Shown piece by piece: positions 33,255 to 33,416 of a stretch of DNA of 33,416 nucleotides. Under the pieces are notes generated by a model that was not told where the DNA came from, did no database searches, and saw only the letters and a program-made list of their open reading frames with translations. This DNA comes from Bacteroidales bacterium (GTDB lineage: Bacteria > Bacteroidota > Bacteroidia > Bacteroidales > UBA932), in the NCBI GenBank assembly GCA_022648545.1, contig JALCMP010000022.1, forward strand, positions 1 through 33,416, written 5' to 3'. The translations under genes were made by a program, and so were the position numbers. Each line of letters starts with the position of its first letter. The stretch's first letter is position 1.

Positions 33255-33416
33255 ATGTTGACCAAGTACCTAAATAAGATCAAACTGGTTAAGAGAATAT
33301 GGCTGTTAGCGCTGGCAATCGCTTTCCTGATAATCATTCTCATGATTAACCCGACGGGAAATATCCATTTATCTATAAGCTCCGTTCCCAAATGGATAAT
33401 TATTCCGGCGATGATA
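33255..33416 (+). CDS. N-terminus of an unidentified membrane protein, cut by the window edge
   Basis: An ATG at 33255 opens a frame of 54 codons that runs off the right edge. It begins MLTKYLNKIKLVKRIW, a basic stretch followed by a strongly hydrophobic segment (LLALAIAFLIIILMI), as in a signal anchor or first transmembrane helix, and is still hydrophobic at the cut. A promoter-like TATCTTAG just upstream and the divergent layout with ftsY support a real gene start. The family cannot be judged from this fragment. Confidence 0.6.
   Translation, partial: MLTKYLNKIKLVKRIWLLALAIAFLIIILMINPTGNIHLSISSVPKWIIIPAMI

Overview
The window looks like a chromosomal segment of a member of the Bacteroidota, most likely order Bacteroidales. 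This rests on a GLPGLI-family protein, a DUF4296-type lipoprotein, a type III glutamine synthetase (GlnN), a long PurM, a PiT transporter with a PhoU-like tail, and -7 promoter boxes of the TAnnTTTG type lying very close to start codons. No rRNA, tRNA, CRISPR array, insertion sequence or phage gene was recognised.

Region 1 (1-5852, + strand) is an accessory block. It holds the 3' part of a radical SAM/SPASM protein cut by the left edge, an AT-rich spacer, a hypothetical lipoprotein, a TonB-receptor-like outer-membrane barrel and a GLPGLI protein. The tail of the radical SAM protein resembles the maturases of the Bacteroidales 'GG' peptide systems. The block may therefore be the downstream half of a peptide natural-product locus whose precursor lies outside the window.

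Region 2 (5865-14368, - strand) is housekeeping. From upstream to downstream it carries glnN with its terminator, a candidate unannotated 52-codon gene, nhaD, and a tightly packed purM - lipoprotein - 3'-5' exonuclease - RlmI-like methyltransferase operon. A strong hairpin abuts the purM start codon.

Region 3 (14604-17317, + strand) holds dacB and a class I aminotransferase with a near-leaderless promoter. Convergent to it is a - strand operon of polysaccharide deacetylase, purD and a membrane protein (20214-17355). That operon diverges from a + strand pair, a DUF4296 lipoprotein and an amidohydrolase (20253-22306). The two divergent promoters are nearly back to back, and both fix start codons.

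Region 4 (22307-22802) is a 500-base gene-poor stretch between convergent genes. It carries three exact copies and one degenerate copy of the dyad TTGC-N3-GCAA.

Region 5 (22803-27317) is a phosphate module: phoR/phoB-like two-component genes diverge from a PiT transporter with a PhoU-like domain. Repeated GTAACA elements sit between them.

Region 6 (27359-33416) holds a COG0731-type radical SAM enzyme, dtd, deoC, then pheT and ftsY on the - strand, and the start of an unidentified membrane protein at the right edge.
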